Below are positions 19,124 to 28,520 of a DNA stretch of 64,000 nt, piece by piece. The stretch is from Lewinellaceae bacterium. Lineage in GTDB: Bacteria; Bacteroidota; Bacteroidia; Chitinophagales; Saprospiraceae. The notes under the pieces are model-generated. The model was not told where the DNA came from. It saw only the letters and a list, made by a program, of their open reading frames with translations, and did not search any database. A program made the translations under genes and the position numbers. Position 1 is the stretch's first letter, and the number at the start of each line of letters is the position of its first letter. The stretch is from assembly GCA_020636325.1 (NCBI GenBank), contig JACJYC010000025.1, positions 22,037 through 86,036 on the forward strand. The letters are read 5' to 3'.

Positions 19124-19195
19124 GGCTAGCTTTTTTGGTAACGGTGTAAAAATACGAATTGTATTCCGTAATTGAGCCAAAAAGTTTGAAAGGCG

Positions 19196-20482
19196 TTAAC
19201 CGCCGATCAGCGCCTTGCCCGGATAAACGGCCGATTCACCGAGTTCTTCCTCGATCCGGAGGAGTTGGTTGTACTTGGCGATCCGGTCGGACCTTGAGGC
19301 CGAACCCGTTTTGATCTGGCCCGTGTTCAGGGCTACGGCCAGGTCGGCAATGGTCGTATCCTCCGTTTCACCGGAGCGATGGCTCATGACCGACGTATAG
19401 GAATTGCGCGTAGCCAGGTTCACTGCGTCGATGGTCTCCGTCAGGCTTCCGATCTGGTTGACCTTGATCAGAATGGAGTTGGCGGCGCCCATATCGATAC
19501 CGCGTTGCAGGCGCTGGGTATTGGTTACGAACAAATCGTCGCCCACCAGCTGGACCCTGGAACCGAGGGTTTCCGTGAGGGCCTTCCAGTTGTCCCAGTC
19601 ATCTTCGGCAAGGCCGTCTTCAATGGACAGGATCGGGTATTTGTCGCACCATCCTTTCCAGTAGCTGACCATATCCGAGCCGGACAATTTTTCGCCGCTG
19701 GATTTTTTGAAGTGATACAAGCCGGTCTCTTCGTCGTAGAATTCGGAGGAAGCGGCGTCCATCGCGATCATGATATCTTCGCCAGGCCGGAAACCAGCCG
19801 ATTCGATGGCTTTCAGTACGATTTCGATGGCTTCCTGGTTGCTTTTGATGTTGGGGGCAAAGCCGCCTTCGTCACCGACGTTGGTGGAGTATCCTTTGCT
19901 TTTCAACACCTTTTTGAGGTTGTGGAATACTTCGACGCCCATGCGGAGGGCTTCCGAGAAAAATTCCGAGCCTACGGGCATGATCATGAATTCCTGGAAA
20001 TCGATGCTGTTGTCGGCATGCGATCCGCCGTTGAGGATGTTCATCATGGGCACCGGCATTACATGCGCATTGACGCCGCCCAGGTAGCGGTACAGCGGCA
20101 TGCCGGCTTCTTCTGCGGCTGCCTTGGCTACGGCCAGGCTGACCCCGAGGATGGCGTTGGCGCCCAGTTTTGATTTATTCGGCGTTCCGTCAAGGTCCTT
20201 CATCAACTGGTCGATGTAGCGTTGTTCGAAAACATCGACGCCGAGCAGTTCGTCGGCCAGCACTTCCTCGATATTGCGGCATGCGGTGAGTACGCCTTTG
20301 CCGAGGTAGCGGCTGTTATCATCGTCTCTCAGTTCAACCGCTTCGTACCGGCCGGTAGATGCGCCGGAGGGAACGGCTGCGCGGCCCATGGCGCCTTCTT
20401 CCGTGAAAACCTCTACCTCAACCGTTGGATTACCGCGGGAGTCGAGAATTTCTCTTGCTCTGATGTCAACAATTTCGCTCAT
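19196..20482 (-). CDS. eno: Enolase
   Basis: Converts 2-phosphoglycerate to phosphoenolpyruvate. 428 residues. Landmarks: VDIRAREILDSRGNPTVEVEV at the start, GGSHADNSIDFQEFMI, metal ligands in IAMDAASSEF, LSIEDGLAEDDWDNW and LVGDDLFVTN, and the catalytic SVMSHRSGETEDTTIADLAV region. Complete. Confidence 0.97.
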   Translation of the reverse strand: MSEIVDIRAREILDSRGNPTVEVEVFTEEGAMGRAAVPSGASTGRYEAVELRDDDNSRYLGKGVLTACRNIEEVLADELLGVDVFEQRYIDQLMKDLDGTPNKSKLGANAILGVSLAVAKAAAEEAGMPLYRYLGGVNAHVMPVPMMNILNGGSHADNSIDFQEFMIMPVGSEFFSEALRMGVEVFHNLKKVLKSKGYSTNVGDEGGFAPNIKSNQEAIEIVLKAIESAGFRPGEDIMIAMDAASSEFYDEETGLYHFKKSSGEKLSGSDMVSYWKGWCDKYPILSIEDGLAEDDWDNWKALTETLGSRVQLVGDDLFVTNTQRLQRGIDMGAANSILIKVNQIGSLTETIDAVNLATRNSYTSVMSHRSGETEDTTIADLAVALNTGQIKTGSASRSDRIAKYNQLLRIEEELGESAVYPGKALIGG

Positions 20483-20550
20483 ACAATAGATTGTTGAAAA
20501 TGGTTTGACAGATTTTGCGGGGTTTCAGGCCGCCGCTGTTAGGTTTATGA

Positions 20551-21666
20551 TTAAGATTTTCCGGCGTTTTCCATCATCCGGATAAACTCTTCGAACAAAT
20601 AGCGGGAATCGTGCGGGCCCGGCGACGATTCGGGGTGGTATTGCACCGAGAAAGCCGGTTTGCCCTTGACCCTGATCCCCTCGATGGTCTGGTCGTTGAG
20701 GTTGATATGGGTGATTTCGACCTTGTCCTCATTGGCCCGGATGGCGTCGGGGCTTACGCCGAAGCCGTGGTTCTGGCTGGTGATCTCGCAATGGCCGCTG
20801 ATCATATTCTTGACGGGGTGATTGATGCCCCGGTGGCCGTGGTGCATCTTGTAGGTCGGGATATCTACGGCCAGCGCCAGCAATTGGTGACCCAGGCAAA
20901 TCCCGAACAAAGGTTTGCCGGCCTTCAGAATGGCTTTGGCGGTGACCACGGCGTAGTCCATGGACGCCGGATCGCCGGGGCCGTTGGACAGGAAATACCC
21001 GTCCGGATTCCAGGCGGCGAGCGTTTCGTAGTCCGTTTTGGCAGGAAAGACCTTGACATAACAATCGCGGCCGGAAAAGCAGCGAAGGATGTTCTCCTTG
21101 ATGCCGAAGTCAAGGGCGGCAACCCGGTATTTCGCCGATTCGTCGCCGTAGGTATAGGCCTCGTCCGCGCTCACCTTCGACGCCAGTTCGAGCCCTTCCA
21201 TCGGCGGGGTTTCCGCCAGCCGTTGTTTCAGGGTCTTGATATCCAGGGTCTCCGAAGAGATGATGGCGTTCATGGCGCCTTTATGCCGGATGTGGCGGAC
21301 GATGGCCCGGGTGTCGACATTGGAAATGCCGACCAGGTTTTCCCGTTCAAAATAATCCTGGATGGATTGGTCGGCTCTGGTCCTGGAAAATTGCCAGGTG
21401 AAATTTTTGCAGATCAGGCCGGCAATCTTGATGGAGGACGACTCGGTTTCCAGGTCTTTGGTCCCGTAATTCCCGATATGGGCGTTGGTGGTGACCAGAA
21501 TTTGACCGAAATAGGAGGGATCCGTAAAAATTTCCTGGTAGCCCGTCATGCCGGTATTAAAGCAGATTTCTCCGGTGGTGGTACCTTTTTTCCCTGCGGC
21601 GTGGCCGTAAAAGACGGTACCATCTTCCAGCAAAAGCACCGCGGGGGACTGTTGCAGTTCACTCAT
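20551..21666 (-). CDS. carA: Carbamoyl-phosphate synthase small (glutaminase) subunit
   Basis: Provides ammonia from glutamine for carbamoyl phosphate, feeding pyrimidine and arginine synthesis. 371 residues. N-terminal CarA domain (LLLEDGTVFYGHAAGKKGTTTGEICFNTGMTGYQE) and a class I glutamine amidotransferase domain with nucleophile Cys in FGICLGHQLLALA and catalytic His in FSVQYHPESSPGPHDS. carB is not in the window; pyrF lies 96 bp upstream on the same strand. Confidence 0.96.
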   Translation of the reverse strand: MSELQQSPAVLLLEDGTVFYGHAAGKKGTTTGEICFNTGMTGYQEIFTDPSYFGQILVTTNAHIGNYGTKDLETESSSIKIAGLICKNFTWQFSRTRADQSIQDYFERENLVGISNVDTRAIVRHIRHKGAMNAIISSETLDIKTLKQRLAETPPMEGLELASKVSADEAYTYGDESAKYRVAALDFGIKENILRCFSGRDCYVKVFPAKTDYETLAAWNPDGYFLSNGPGDPASMDYAVVTAKAILKAGKPLFGICLGHQLLALAVDIPTYKMHHGHRGINHPVKNMISGHCEITSQNHGFGVSPDAIRANEDKVEITHINLNDQTIEGIRVKGKPAFSVQYHPESSPGPHDSRYLFEEFIRMMENAGKS

Positions 21667-21762
21667 GAATACATGTGGTTCATTCCGGCCGCGAAGATAG
21701 GGAAGTCCGAAGGAAAGGGGAAAGGATTTTTAAAGTAAAAGGATTTTTTTACCCAACGGGGA

Positions 21763-22578
21763 CTAAAATCCCTTCATTTCGAGTACTTTTTTCATGTTCG
21801 CCTGCATTTCAAGCGCCGCAGCCCTGGCTTTCAGGTCGAAATCCGGCCCGTCGCCGGCATAGATGATCCCCCGGGAAGAATTGACCAGCAGGCCGACCTC
21901 GTCATTCATCCCATACCGGCATACCGCCTCAAGGTCGCCGCCCTGCGCGCCTACGCCCGGTACGAGGAAGAAGTAATCAGGCGCCAGTTTCCGGATCTCG
22001 TCAAACTTTTCGGGGTGGGTAGCGCCGACAACAAACATCAGCTCATCGGGGCCTGCCCATTCAGCGGCTTGCCGGATCACCTTTTCATACAAAGGGACCC
22101 CTTCCGCAACCTTCATCTGGAAATCCAGGCTGCCTTCATTTGAGGTAAGGGCCAGTAAAATAACCCATTTGCCGGGGTAGTTCAGAAAGGGTTGAACCGA
22201 ATCCCGGCCCATATACGGGGCAACTGTGACCGCGTCGCATCCCAGGGTTTCAAAAAATGCCCTGGCGTATAAGGCAGAGGTATTGCCGATGTCGCCGCGT
22301 TTGGCATCCGCAATGATAAATTGCTCCCTGGGGATGTATTCCAGCGTCCGCTCCAGGGATGTCCACCCCCGAACACCCTGCGCTTCATAAAAAGCGAGGT
22401 TGGGCTTGTAGGCTACGCATAGATCATGGGTGGCATCAATGATCCGTTTGTTGAATTCGAAGACCGGATCGGGAAAGGACCGCAAATGATGCGGAATTTT
22501 TGCCGGATCGGAATCCAGCCCGATGCATAAAAACGATTTTTTGATTCGGATCTGATCGCAAAGCTCCTGTCTGGTCAT
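21763..22578 (-). CDS. pyrF: Orotidine 5'-phosphate decarboxylase
   Basis: Last step of UMP synthesis. 271 residues, the longer bacterial type (about 270) rather than the short E. coli type. Active-site DAKRGDIGNTS is present, together with the N-terminal FLCIGLDSDPAKIP and AYKPNLAFYEAQG blocks. It lies upstream of carA in the same direction, so two pyrimidine genes are likely co-transcribed. Confidence 0.95.
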   Translation of the reverse strand: MTRQELCDQIRIKKSFLCIGLDSDPAKIPHHLRSFPDPVFEFNKRIIDATHDLCVAYKPNLAFYEAQGVRGWTSLERTLEYIPREQFIIADAKRGDIGNTSALYARAFFETLGCDAVTVAPYMGRDSVQPFLNYPGKWVILLALTSNEGSLDFQMKVAEGVPLYEKVIRQAAEWAGPDELMFVVGATHPEKFDEIRKLAPDYFFLVPGVGAQGGDLEAVCRYGMNDEVGLLVNSSRGIIYAGDGPDFDLKARAAALEMQANMKKVLEMKGF

Positions 22579-22611
22579 AATATTCAGGTGGTTGAATGAT
22601 TTTTGATGGAT

Positions 22612-22645
22612 TTTGCCCGGGTTTTACGCGGAAATGCCAAATTTG
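22612..22645 (+). promoter_or_regulatory. Promoter of pgi
   Basis: -33 TTTG at 22612-22615 and -7 CAAATTTG at 22638-22645 (7/8 match to TAnnTTTG), 22 bp apart. The predicted transcript start, about 22652, lies downstream of the in-frame ATG at 22613 and supports the start at 22667. Confidence 0.55.
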
Positions 22646-22666
22646 CACTTGCAAAAAAACGGTATC

Positions 22667-24319
22667 ATGTTAAATCGTCAAAATCCAATCCTGACAGAAT
22701 CCTGGAAAAAACTCGAAGCCCACTTTCAGCATATGCGGGAAATCGAGATGAAAGCCCTTTTCCAGGCGGATCCGGGCCGCTTTGAAAGGTTCTCTGCCCG
22801 CTTCGGCCATATGCTGGTGGATTTCTCCAAAAACAGGATCAAGGAAGAGACCTTAACGCTCCTGCTGGCCCTGGCGGAAGAGTGCGGCCTGAAAGCGGGG
22901 ATCGACAGCATGTTTTCCGGCGACAAGATCAACGAAACCGAGAACAGGGCCGTTCTGCATATCGCCCTGCGCAACCGCTCCGGAAAACCGATCCTGCTGG
23001 ATGGCCGGGATATCATGCCCGATGTCAATGCGGTATTGGACCAAATGGCCGCTTTTTCGAAAAAATTGCACGAAGGCGAATGGCGCGGCTTTACCGGCCG
23101 GAAGATTACGGATATTGTAAATGTCGGCATCGGCGGATCGGATCTCGGGGGAGTCATGGTCACGGAGGCGCTGAAACACTATTGGCGCGAAGGCATCCGC
23201 CCCCATTTTGTTTCCAATGTCGACGGCACCCATATGGCCGAAACCCTGAAAGGGCTCGATCCGGAAACCACCTTGTTCATCATCAGTTCCAAAACCTTTA
23301 CCACCCAGGAAACCATGACAAATGCCCATTCGGCAAAGGATTGGTTTTTGGGAAAGGGCGCCCCTGAAGACGTTGCCAAACACTTCGTCGCCGTTTCCAC
23401 CAACGAAAAAGCCGTCCGGGATTTCGGGATCGACGCGGCCAATATGTTTGAATTCTGGGATTGGGTCGGCGGCCGGTATTCGCTGACCTCCGCCATCGGG
23501 TTGTCCATCGTTTGCGCTGTGGGGTTTGACCATTTCACCGAACTGCTGGAAGGGTTCCACGCCATGGACCGCCATTTTGCCGAAACGCCCCTGGATAAAA
23601 ACATTCCCGTCATCCTGGCCCTCATCGGGATCTGGTACAATAACTTCTTCGGCGCAGAATCGGAAGCTATCTTGCCCTATGACCAGTATCTGCACCGGTT
23701 TCCGGCCTATTTCCAGCAAGGCAATATGGAGAGCAACGGCAAATACGTGGACCGGAGCGGCAAGCCGGTGCAATACCAGACCGGTCCGATCATCTGGGGC
23801 GAACCGGGTACCAACGGCCAGCACGCCTTTTACCAGCTGATCCACCAGGGCACCAAGCTCATTCCCTGCGATTTCATCGCGGCAGCCAACAGCCATAACC
23901 CCATCGGCGACCACCACGAAAAGCTGCTGTCCAACTTCTTCGCCCAGACCGAGGCCCTCATGAAAGGCAAAACGGCGGAAGAGGCCGGCAAGGAGCTGGC
24001 AGACGCCGGAATGAGCAAGGAGGCCATTGAAAAACTGCTGCCGTTCAAGGTTTTTACCGGCAACCGGCCTACCAATTCCATACTGGTCAAAAAAATGGAC
24101 CCAAGGACGCTGGGCAGCCTGATCGCGCTGTATGAGCACAAGATCTTTACCCAGGGCGTCATCTGGAATATTTTCAGCTTCGACCAATGGGGGGTAGAAT
24201 TGGGCAAACAACTGGCCAATAAGATACTCCCTGAATTGCAATCCGAAGCAACTGTTACCAATCATGACGCCTCCACCAACGGATTGATCAATGCCTATAA
24301 ACTAATGAAGGGGCAATAA
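22667..24319 (+). CDS. pgi: Glucose-6-phosphate isomerase
   Basis: Interconverts glucose 6-phosphate and fructose 6-phosphate. About 550 residues with the two SIS domains: VNVGIGGSDLGGVMVTEAL (phosphate binding), FIISSKTFTTQETMTNA, EFWDWVGGRYSLTSAIGLS, the QQGNMESNGK signature, and FSFDQWGVELGKQLANKI near the C-terminus. The ATG at 22667 (MLNRQNPILTESWKKLE) is preferred over the ATG at 22613, which would precede the likely transcription start. Confidence 0.96.
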   Translation: MLNRQNPILTESWKKLEAHFQHMREIEMKALFQADPGRFERFSARFGHMLVDFSKNRIKEETLTLLLALAEECGLKAGIDSMFSGDKINETENRAVLHIALRNRSGKPILLDGRDIMPDVNAVLDQMAAFSKKLHEGEWRGFTGRKITDIVNVGIGGSDLGGVMVTEALKHYWREGIRPHFVSNVDGTHMAETLKGLDPETTLFIISSKTFTTQETMTNAHSAKDWFLGKGAPEDVAKHFVAVSTNEKAVRDFGIDAANMFEFWDWVGGRYSLTSAIGLSIVCAVGFDHFTELLEGFHAMDRHFAETPLDKNIPVILALIGIWYNNFFGAESEAILPYDQYLHRFPAYFQQGNMESNGKYVDRSGKPVQYQTGPIIWGEPGTNGQHAFYQLIHQGTKLIPCDFIAAANSHNPIGDHHEKLLSNFFAQTEALMKGKTAEEAGKELADAGMSKEAIEKLLPFKVFTGNRPTNSILVKKMDPRTLGSLIALYEHKIFTQGVIWNIFSFDQWGVELGKQLANKILPELQSEATVTNHDASTNGLINAYKLMKGQ

Positions 24320-24349
24320 CTGTTATATAGGGAGAAATCTGAGAATGGT

Positions 24350-25000
24350 ATGAATGCATTGAACCGGAAACGGTGGAGTGTTTGGGTAAGGAAGATTCAG
24401 CGCTTTTTCATCACCACCGTGATCGGGGGGCTGGTCGTAGTGTTGCCGATCACCATTTTTTTCACCCTGATCAATCTGGGCTTCCGGCTTATCGGCCGAC
24501 TTGTCGCGCCCATCGGCGAACTGTTTTCCTTTTCCGACTCCATCAACTCCTGGATTGTCGATCTGGTCGCGCTGGCCGTAGTGATCGTGTTGTTCTTCCT
24601 GATCGGCCTGATCGTCAGGACCAATCTGGGCAATCAGCTTTTCAGCATCCTGGAGCGGGATTATCTCAGCCGCCTGCCTTTTTACAATACCCTTCGGGAA
24701 ACGGTCCGGCAATTCATCGGCAACAAGAAAATGCCGTTCAGCAAGGTAGTGCTGGTTGAAGTATTTGGAACATCCACCAAAATGACCGGGTTTGTGACCG
24801 ATGAACTCGGAAACGACATGTACACCGTATTTGTACCTACCGCCCCCAATCCGACCAACGGCTTTGTCTTTCATGTGCATGCCAGTCAAATTGAGTTTCT
24901 TGACGTGAAGGCCGAGGAAGCCATGCGATCCATCATTGCTGTGGGTGCAGGGTCCAATATCCTCTTCAGGGAAAGAACACAGGCGGATCAGGAAGTCTGA
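24350..25000 (+). CDS. DUF502 family membrane protein
   Basis: 216 residues with two membrane helices (FFITTVIGGLVVVLPITIFFTLI and WIVDLVALAVVIVLFFLIGLIV) followed by the conserved PFYNTLRETVRQFIG and the soluble C-terminal part VVLVEVFGTSTKMTGFVT. The family is widespread and uncharacterised. 30 bp after pgi; it may read through from it. Confidence 0.85.
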   Translation: MNALNRKRWSVWVRKIQRFFITTVIGGLVVVLPITIFFTLINLGFRLIGRLVAPIGELFSFSDSINSWIVDLVALAVVIVLFFLIGLIVRTNLGNQLFSILERDYLSRLPFYNTLRETVRQFIGNKKMPFSKVVLVEVFGTSTKMTGFVTDELGNDMYTVFVPTAPNPTNGFVFHVHASQIEFLDVKAEEAMRSIIAVGAGSNILFRERTQADQEV

Positions 25001-25016
25001 CCGACTGCTGGTTTTG

Positions 25017-25046
25017 CCCGTTCAGGATGGATTTTTTCCCGTTCAG
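25017..25046 (+). promoter_or_regulatory. Predicted LytTR operator upstream of the YceI-kinase-regulator operon
   Basis: Direct repeats CCCGTTCAG at 25017-25025 and 25038-25046, start-to-start 21 bp. Each matches 8 of 9 positions of the published LytTR consensus [TA][AC][CA]GTTN[AG][TG], and two direct repeats with a 12-bp spacer is the usual LytTR layout. The same pair occurs at 29283. It implies autoregulation by the regulator encoded at 28517. Confidence 0.7.
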
Positions 25047-25107
25047 CAAGTATTGGGACGTCCTTTTTTGCACATGTCCATACCTTAATGCAAATTTTAT
25101 GCCTCAA

Positions 25108-25662
25108 ATGAAGTTCAGGATATTACTCGTTGCATGCGCTTTGGCGTCGATGACCGTTCTGCAGGGTCAATCCCGCCTGTCAACGGAAAACGGTCGCATT
25201 TCATTCAAATCCGATGCCCCGCTGGAGCTGATTGAAGCGGCTTCCGGAGAACTCAAGGGCATTATTGATCCGTCCCGCAACGCGTTTGCATTCTCCGTCA
25301 ATATCCAGTCTTTCCAGGGTTTCAACAGCCCTTTGCAAAGGGAGCATTTCAACGAGAACTACATGGAAAGCAAAAAATTCCCGCGTGCGACCTTTTCCGG
25401 CAAATTCATTGAAGATGTGGATTTTACCAAAGACGGCGCCTACCAGGTCAGGGCAAAAGGAAAGCTCAATGTCCACGGAATTGAAAAGGAACGGATCATT
25501 AAAGGCTCCGTTAAAGTGGAAGGCGGCAAGGTGACCCTGACGGCCGCTTTCACCGTTCTGCTGGAGGAACATGGGATTGCCATCCCGAAAATCGTATACC
25601 AGAAAATCGCCGAAGAGATCTCCGTTGAATTGGTTGCCACCTTAACTGCGCAGGAAGGGTGA
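25108..25662 (+). CDS. YceI family protein (first copy)
   Basis: 184-residue exported protein. Signal peptide MKFRILLVACALASMTVLQG, then a YceI beta-barrel: RISFKSDAPLELIEAASGELKG, FAFSVNIQSFQGFNSPLQREHFNENYMESKKFPRATF, and GKLNVHGIEKERIIKG. YceI proteins form a lipocalin-like barrel that binds isoprenoid or amphiphilic molecules in the periplasm. The start is ATG 25108 (or 25099); an in-frame ATG at 25027 lies inside the predicted operator. The stop overlaps the kinase start by 4 bp. Confidence 0.88.
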   Translation: MKFRILLVACALASMTVLQGQSRLSTENGRISFKSDAPLELIEAASGELKGIIDPSRNAFAFSVNIQSFQGFNSPLQREHFNENYMESKKFPRATFSGKFIEDVDFTKDGAYQVRAKGKLNVHGIEKERIIKGSVKVEGGKVTLTAAFTVLLEEHGIAIPKIVYQKIAEEISVELVATLTAQEG

Positions 25663-28520
25663 AAAAAATAACGTTCTGGACAGGCCTGGTTTTATGGTGT
25701 CTCGGACCGGTATCCGGGCAACAGCCGTATTTCAGGTACCATAAATTGCCGGAAGACTGGACGGATGCCGAGGTCAGTACCATCTATGAGGCGTCGGGCG
25801 GTTTTGTATGGATCGGTACCGATCAGGGCTTGTTGCGGTTTGACGGGCTGGATTTCAAACCGTTCAGAGTTGCGGGAAACCCCAATCCGCTGGAGGTGTC
25901 GGCCATTTACGCCGACCGCCTCGGCACCCTTTGGGTGGGCTACGAGTCAGGGACCATCGTGCATATGCATGGAGATGACAGCCTGCGCGTATGGTCTCCG
26001 GAAGAAGGATTGCCAGATGTTCCGATAACCGGATTCGGCGAAGACGAAAAGGGACGGCTTTGGTTCGGCACCTATGGGGAAGGCGTCTATTTTTACGACG
26101 GGACCCGGATGTATAATTTTAATATGGACGACGGCCTGCCTGCGGAAGACATTTACACCCTGGTGGCCGGCCCGGATGGCAGGATGCTGATCGGCAGCGA
26201 CAGCGGTTTGAGCATTTGCTGGATGGAAGGAGGCCGCAAACAGATAAAAAACCTGACCAAGGCCGACGGCCTGCCGGATGATATCATCAAGGCCATTCTG
26301 CCGGCCGATGACGGGCATATCTGGGCAGGCGGCTTTGACGGCGGGATCTGCCGGATCTCCCTGAAGGACTTTTCGGTCCAAAAACCGGAAACGGCCTGGA
26401 AAAACGGCGTGATCAATAACCTCCTGATTTTTGACGGATTGGAATTGTGGATAGGGACGGAAGGAAATGGCATATGGCGGTATAACTTTGATGAAAAACG
26501 GTATTCAGCGGTTGAATCCTTCCGGTTCGGTAAGGCCAGGATCCAGGACCTGCTCAAAGATGTGGAAGGCAATGTCTGGGTGGCCTCCAACGAGGTTCCG
26601 TTGGCTTCGGCCAACCGGCAGTTCGAATTCCTGCACGATGGCCTGAAAGACATCCAGGCGGTCCTTTACGACAAAGACCATCAACTCTGGGTAGGCGCTC
26701 AAACCGGATTGTACAAGTATGAAACCCAGGCGGATGGCGGCAAAACCTTTCGCGAAGTCATCCCGGGGATCAATGTGATCAGCTTGCACGACAACGACAG
26801 CGGCGTATTGTGGATCGGCTGTTTCGGCGAAGGCTTGTACGCCTACCAAAAATCAACCGGCGCAACCCGGATTTTTACGGAATCGGACGGGCTTTCCAAC
26901 GGGAGCATCCTGTCCATTGCGGACGACGGCGACAAATTGTGGCTGGCTACCCTGGGGGGCGTCTCCAGCATAAAGGCCGGCACGAATCCGTTCGGCGACC
27001 GGATCGTCTTCAAGAAAGAGGAAGACCTCGGCGCCAATTTCGTGTTCAAGGTCTATTGCGATTCGAAGGGCCGGAAATGGTTCGGTACCGACGGGAAGGG
27101 ATTGGTGATGATGGACAAGGGGCGAATAGCCAACTACGACAGCACCGGGGCGCAAGCATTCAAATCGGTTTATGCCGTTACGGAAGATGAAAGCGGCAGG
27201 ATCTGGTTCAGTACGGCCAAAGAAGGCCTGTTCTCCTTTGACGGTTCTGTTTTTGGCCATTTCGGCCTGCAGGAAGGCCTTCGGAGCCTGACCATCAACG
27301 GCCTGGCCACCGACGGCAAAGGCCAGGTGCTGGTGATCCATCCCAACGGCATCGACCTGCTCAACCCGGAGCTGAAGCACTTCATCTATTTCGACCGGGA
27401 AGTCGGCCTGACGGATTTTGAACCCAACCTGAATGCCATCTACGCCGACAAGGAGGGGCGGGTCTGGATCGGGGCCAAGGAAGGGGTGATCGGCTTCAAT
27501 CCGCTCAAGGAAGCGCTGAGCATACACCCCAGGATCATGATCGATCGCGTATCCGTCTTCCTGGAGCCCATCGATTTCAACCGGGTCAACAGCTTCCCGC
27601 ATGACCGGAACGGCCTGGCCATCGACTATTCCGGCATATGGCTGACCGATCCTGAAACGGTGAAATTCCGCTACAAGCTGGAGGGGTTCGACCGCGAGTG
27701 GATCATATCCGCGGACAGAAGGGTCGTCTATTCCAATCTGCCGCCCGGCGACTACAAGTTTGTGATCTCAGCGTCTGAGAATGGAAAGTTTCAGTCGGAG
27801 CCCATTGCAACCTACAGCTTTCTGATCCGGACACCCTATTGGAAAAAAAACTGGTTTATCGGCGCTTCCGTCCTGTTGGGCGTCTTGTTGGTTTATTATA
27901 TCATTCAGATCAGGGAAAAGAGATTGCAGCGCGTGGAAGCCCTCAAAAAAGAAAAGGTGGAAAGCCAGTACGAGACGTTGAAGAGCCAGATCAATCCGCA
28001 TTTTCTGTTCAATAACTTCAATACCCTTGTAGCCATAATCGAGGAATCGCCTGAGCTGGCCGTTGAATACGTTGAAAAACTGTCGGATTTCTACCGGCAT
28101 ATTCTTCAATACCGCGAAAAGGACCTGATCGACCTCCAGGAAGAGCTGGGCCTGGTCATGGACTACGGATTCCTGCTGGAAAAACGGTTTGGAGACGGAT
28201 TGCAACTTAAAACCGAAGAGATTCCGCAGGAAGCCTGCATCGCGCCGCTGGCCCTGCAAATGCTGGTGGAAAATGCAGTAAAGCACAATGTGATCAGCAA
28301 ATCGAGACCTTTAAAGATCCGGATCTATCCGGACGATCATGGTTATATTGTCGTTTGCAACAACCTGCAGAAAAAACTGTCGCCCGAAAAATCTACCGGA
28401 TTTGGCCTGCAAAGCATCGCCAAGCGATACGAGCACCTGAGTCAGAAGAATATCAGGGTAGAGGAATCGGCCGACAGCTTTAAGGTTTTTATTCCCTTAA
28501 TCAAAAAAGAACCCGCATGA
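25659..28520 (+). CDS. Beta-propeller sensor histidine kinase (LytS-type kinase domain)
   Basis: 953-residue membrane sensor. A GTG start overlaps the YceI stop (GTGA). Order: signal peptide (about 1-20), many two-component-regulator propeller repeats (pattern GxxWIGTxxGLxRFDG) forming a periplasmic double propeller to about 630, a Y_Y_Y domain (KFRYKLEGFDREWI ... YSNLPPGDYKF), one membrane helix at about 731-752, then a His_kinase domain with phosphoacceptor His781 in QINPHFLFNNFNTL and ATPase box LALQMLVENAVKHN. It has no fused receiver or AraC domain, so it is not a hybrid kinase. Its partner is the next gene. The ligand is unknown; linkage suggests a signal related to the YceI/cytochrome module. 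Confidence 0.92.
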   Translation: MKKITFWTGLVLWCLGPVSGQQPYFRYHKLPEDWTDAEVSTIYEASGGFVWIGTDQGLLRFDGLDFKPFRVAGNPNPLEVSAIYADRLGTLWVGYESGTIVHMHGDDSLRVWSPEEGLPDVPITGFGEDEKGRLWFGTYGEGVYFYDGTRMYNFNMDDGLPAEDIYTLVAGPDGRMLIGSDSGLSICWMEGGRKQIKNLTKADGLPDDIIKAILPADDGHIWAGGFDGGICRISLKDFSVQKPETAWKNGVINNLLIFDGLELWIGTEGNGIWRYNFDEKRYSAVESFRFGKARIQDLLKDVEGNVWVASNEVPLASANRQFEFLHDGLKDIQAVLYDKDHQLWVGAQTGLYKYETQADGGKTFREVIPGINVISLHDNDSGVLWIGCFGEGLYAYQKSTGATRIFTESDGLSNGSILSIADDGDKLWLATLGGVSSIKAGTNPFGDRIVFKKEEDLGANFVFKVYCDSKGRKWFGTDGKGLVMMDKGRIANYDSTGAQAFKSVYAVTEDESGRIWFSTAKEGLFSFDGSVFGHFGLQEGLRSLTINGLATDGKGQVLVIHPNGIDLLNPELKHFIYFDREVGLTDFEPNLNAIYADKEGRVWIGAKEGVIGFNPLKEALSIHPRIMIDRVSVFLEPIDFNRVNSFPHDRNGLAIDYSGIWLTDPETVKFRYKLEGFDREWIISADRRVVYSNLPPGDYKFVISASENGKFQSEPIATYSFLIRTPYWKKNWFIGASVLLGVLLVYYIIQIREKRLQRVEALKKEKVESQYETLKSQINPHFLFNNFNTLVAIIEESPELAVEYVEKLSDFYRHILQYREKDLIDLQEELGLVMDYGFLLEKRFGDGLQLKTEEIPQEACIAPLALQMLVENAVKHNVISKSRPLKIRIYPDDHGYIVVCNNLQKKLSPEKSTGFGLQSIAKRYEHLSQKNIRVEESADSFKVFIPLIKKEPA

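Noticed and set aside
22853..24265. Long antisense frame (470 codons) opposite pgi
   Set aside because: It mirrors a complete, well-recognised gene; shadow frame from GC-rich third positions.
25027..25107. Upstream ATG for the first YceI gene
   Set aside because: It overlaps the predicted regulator boxes and lies outside the signal peptide; ATG 25108 is better.
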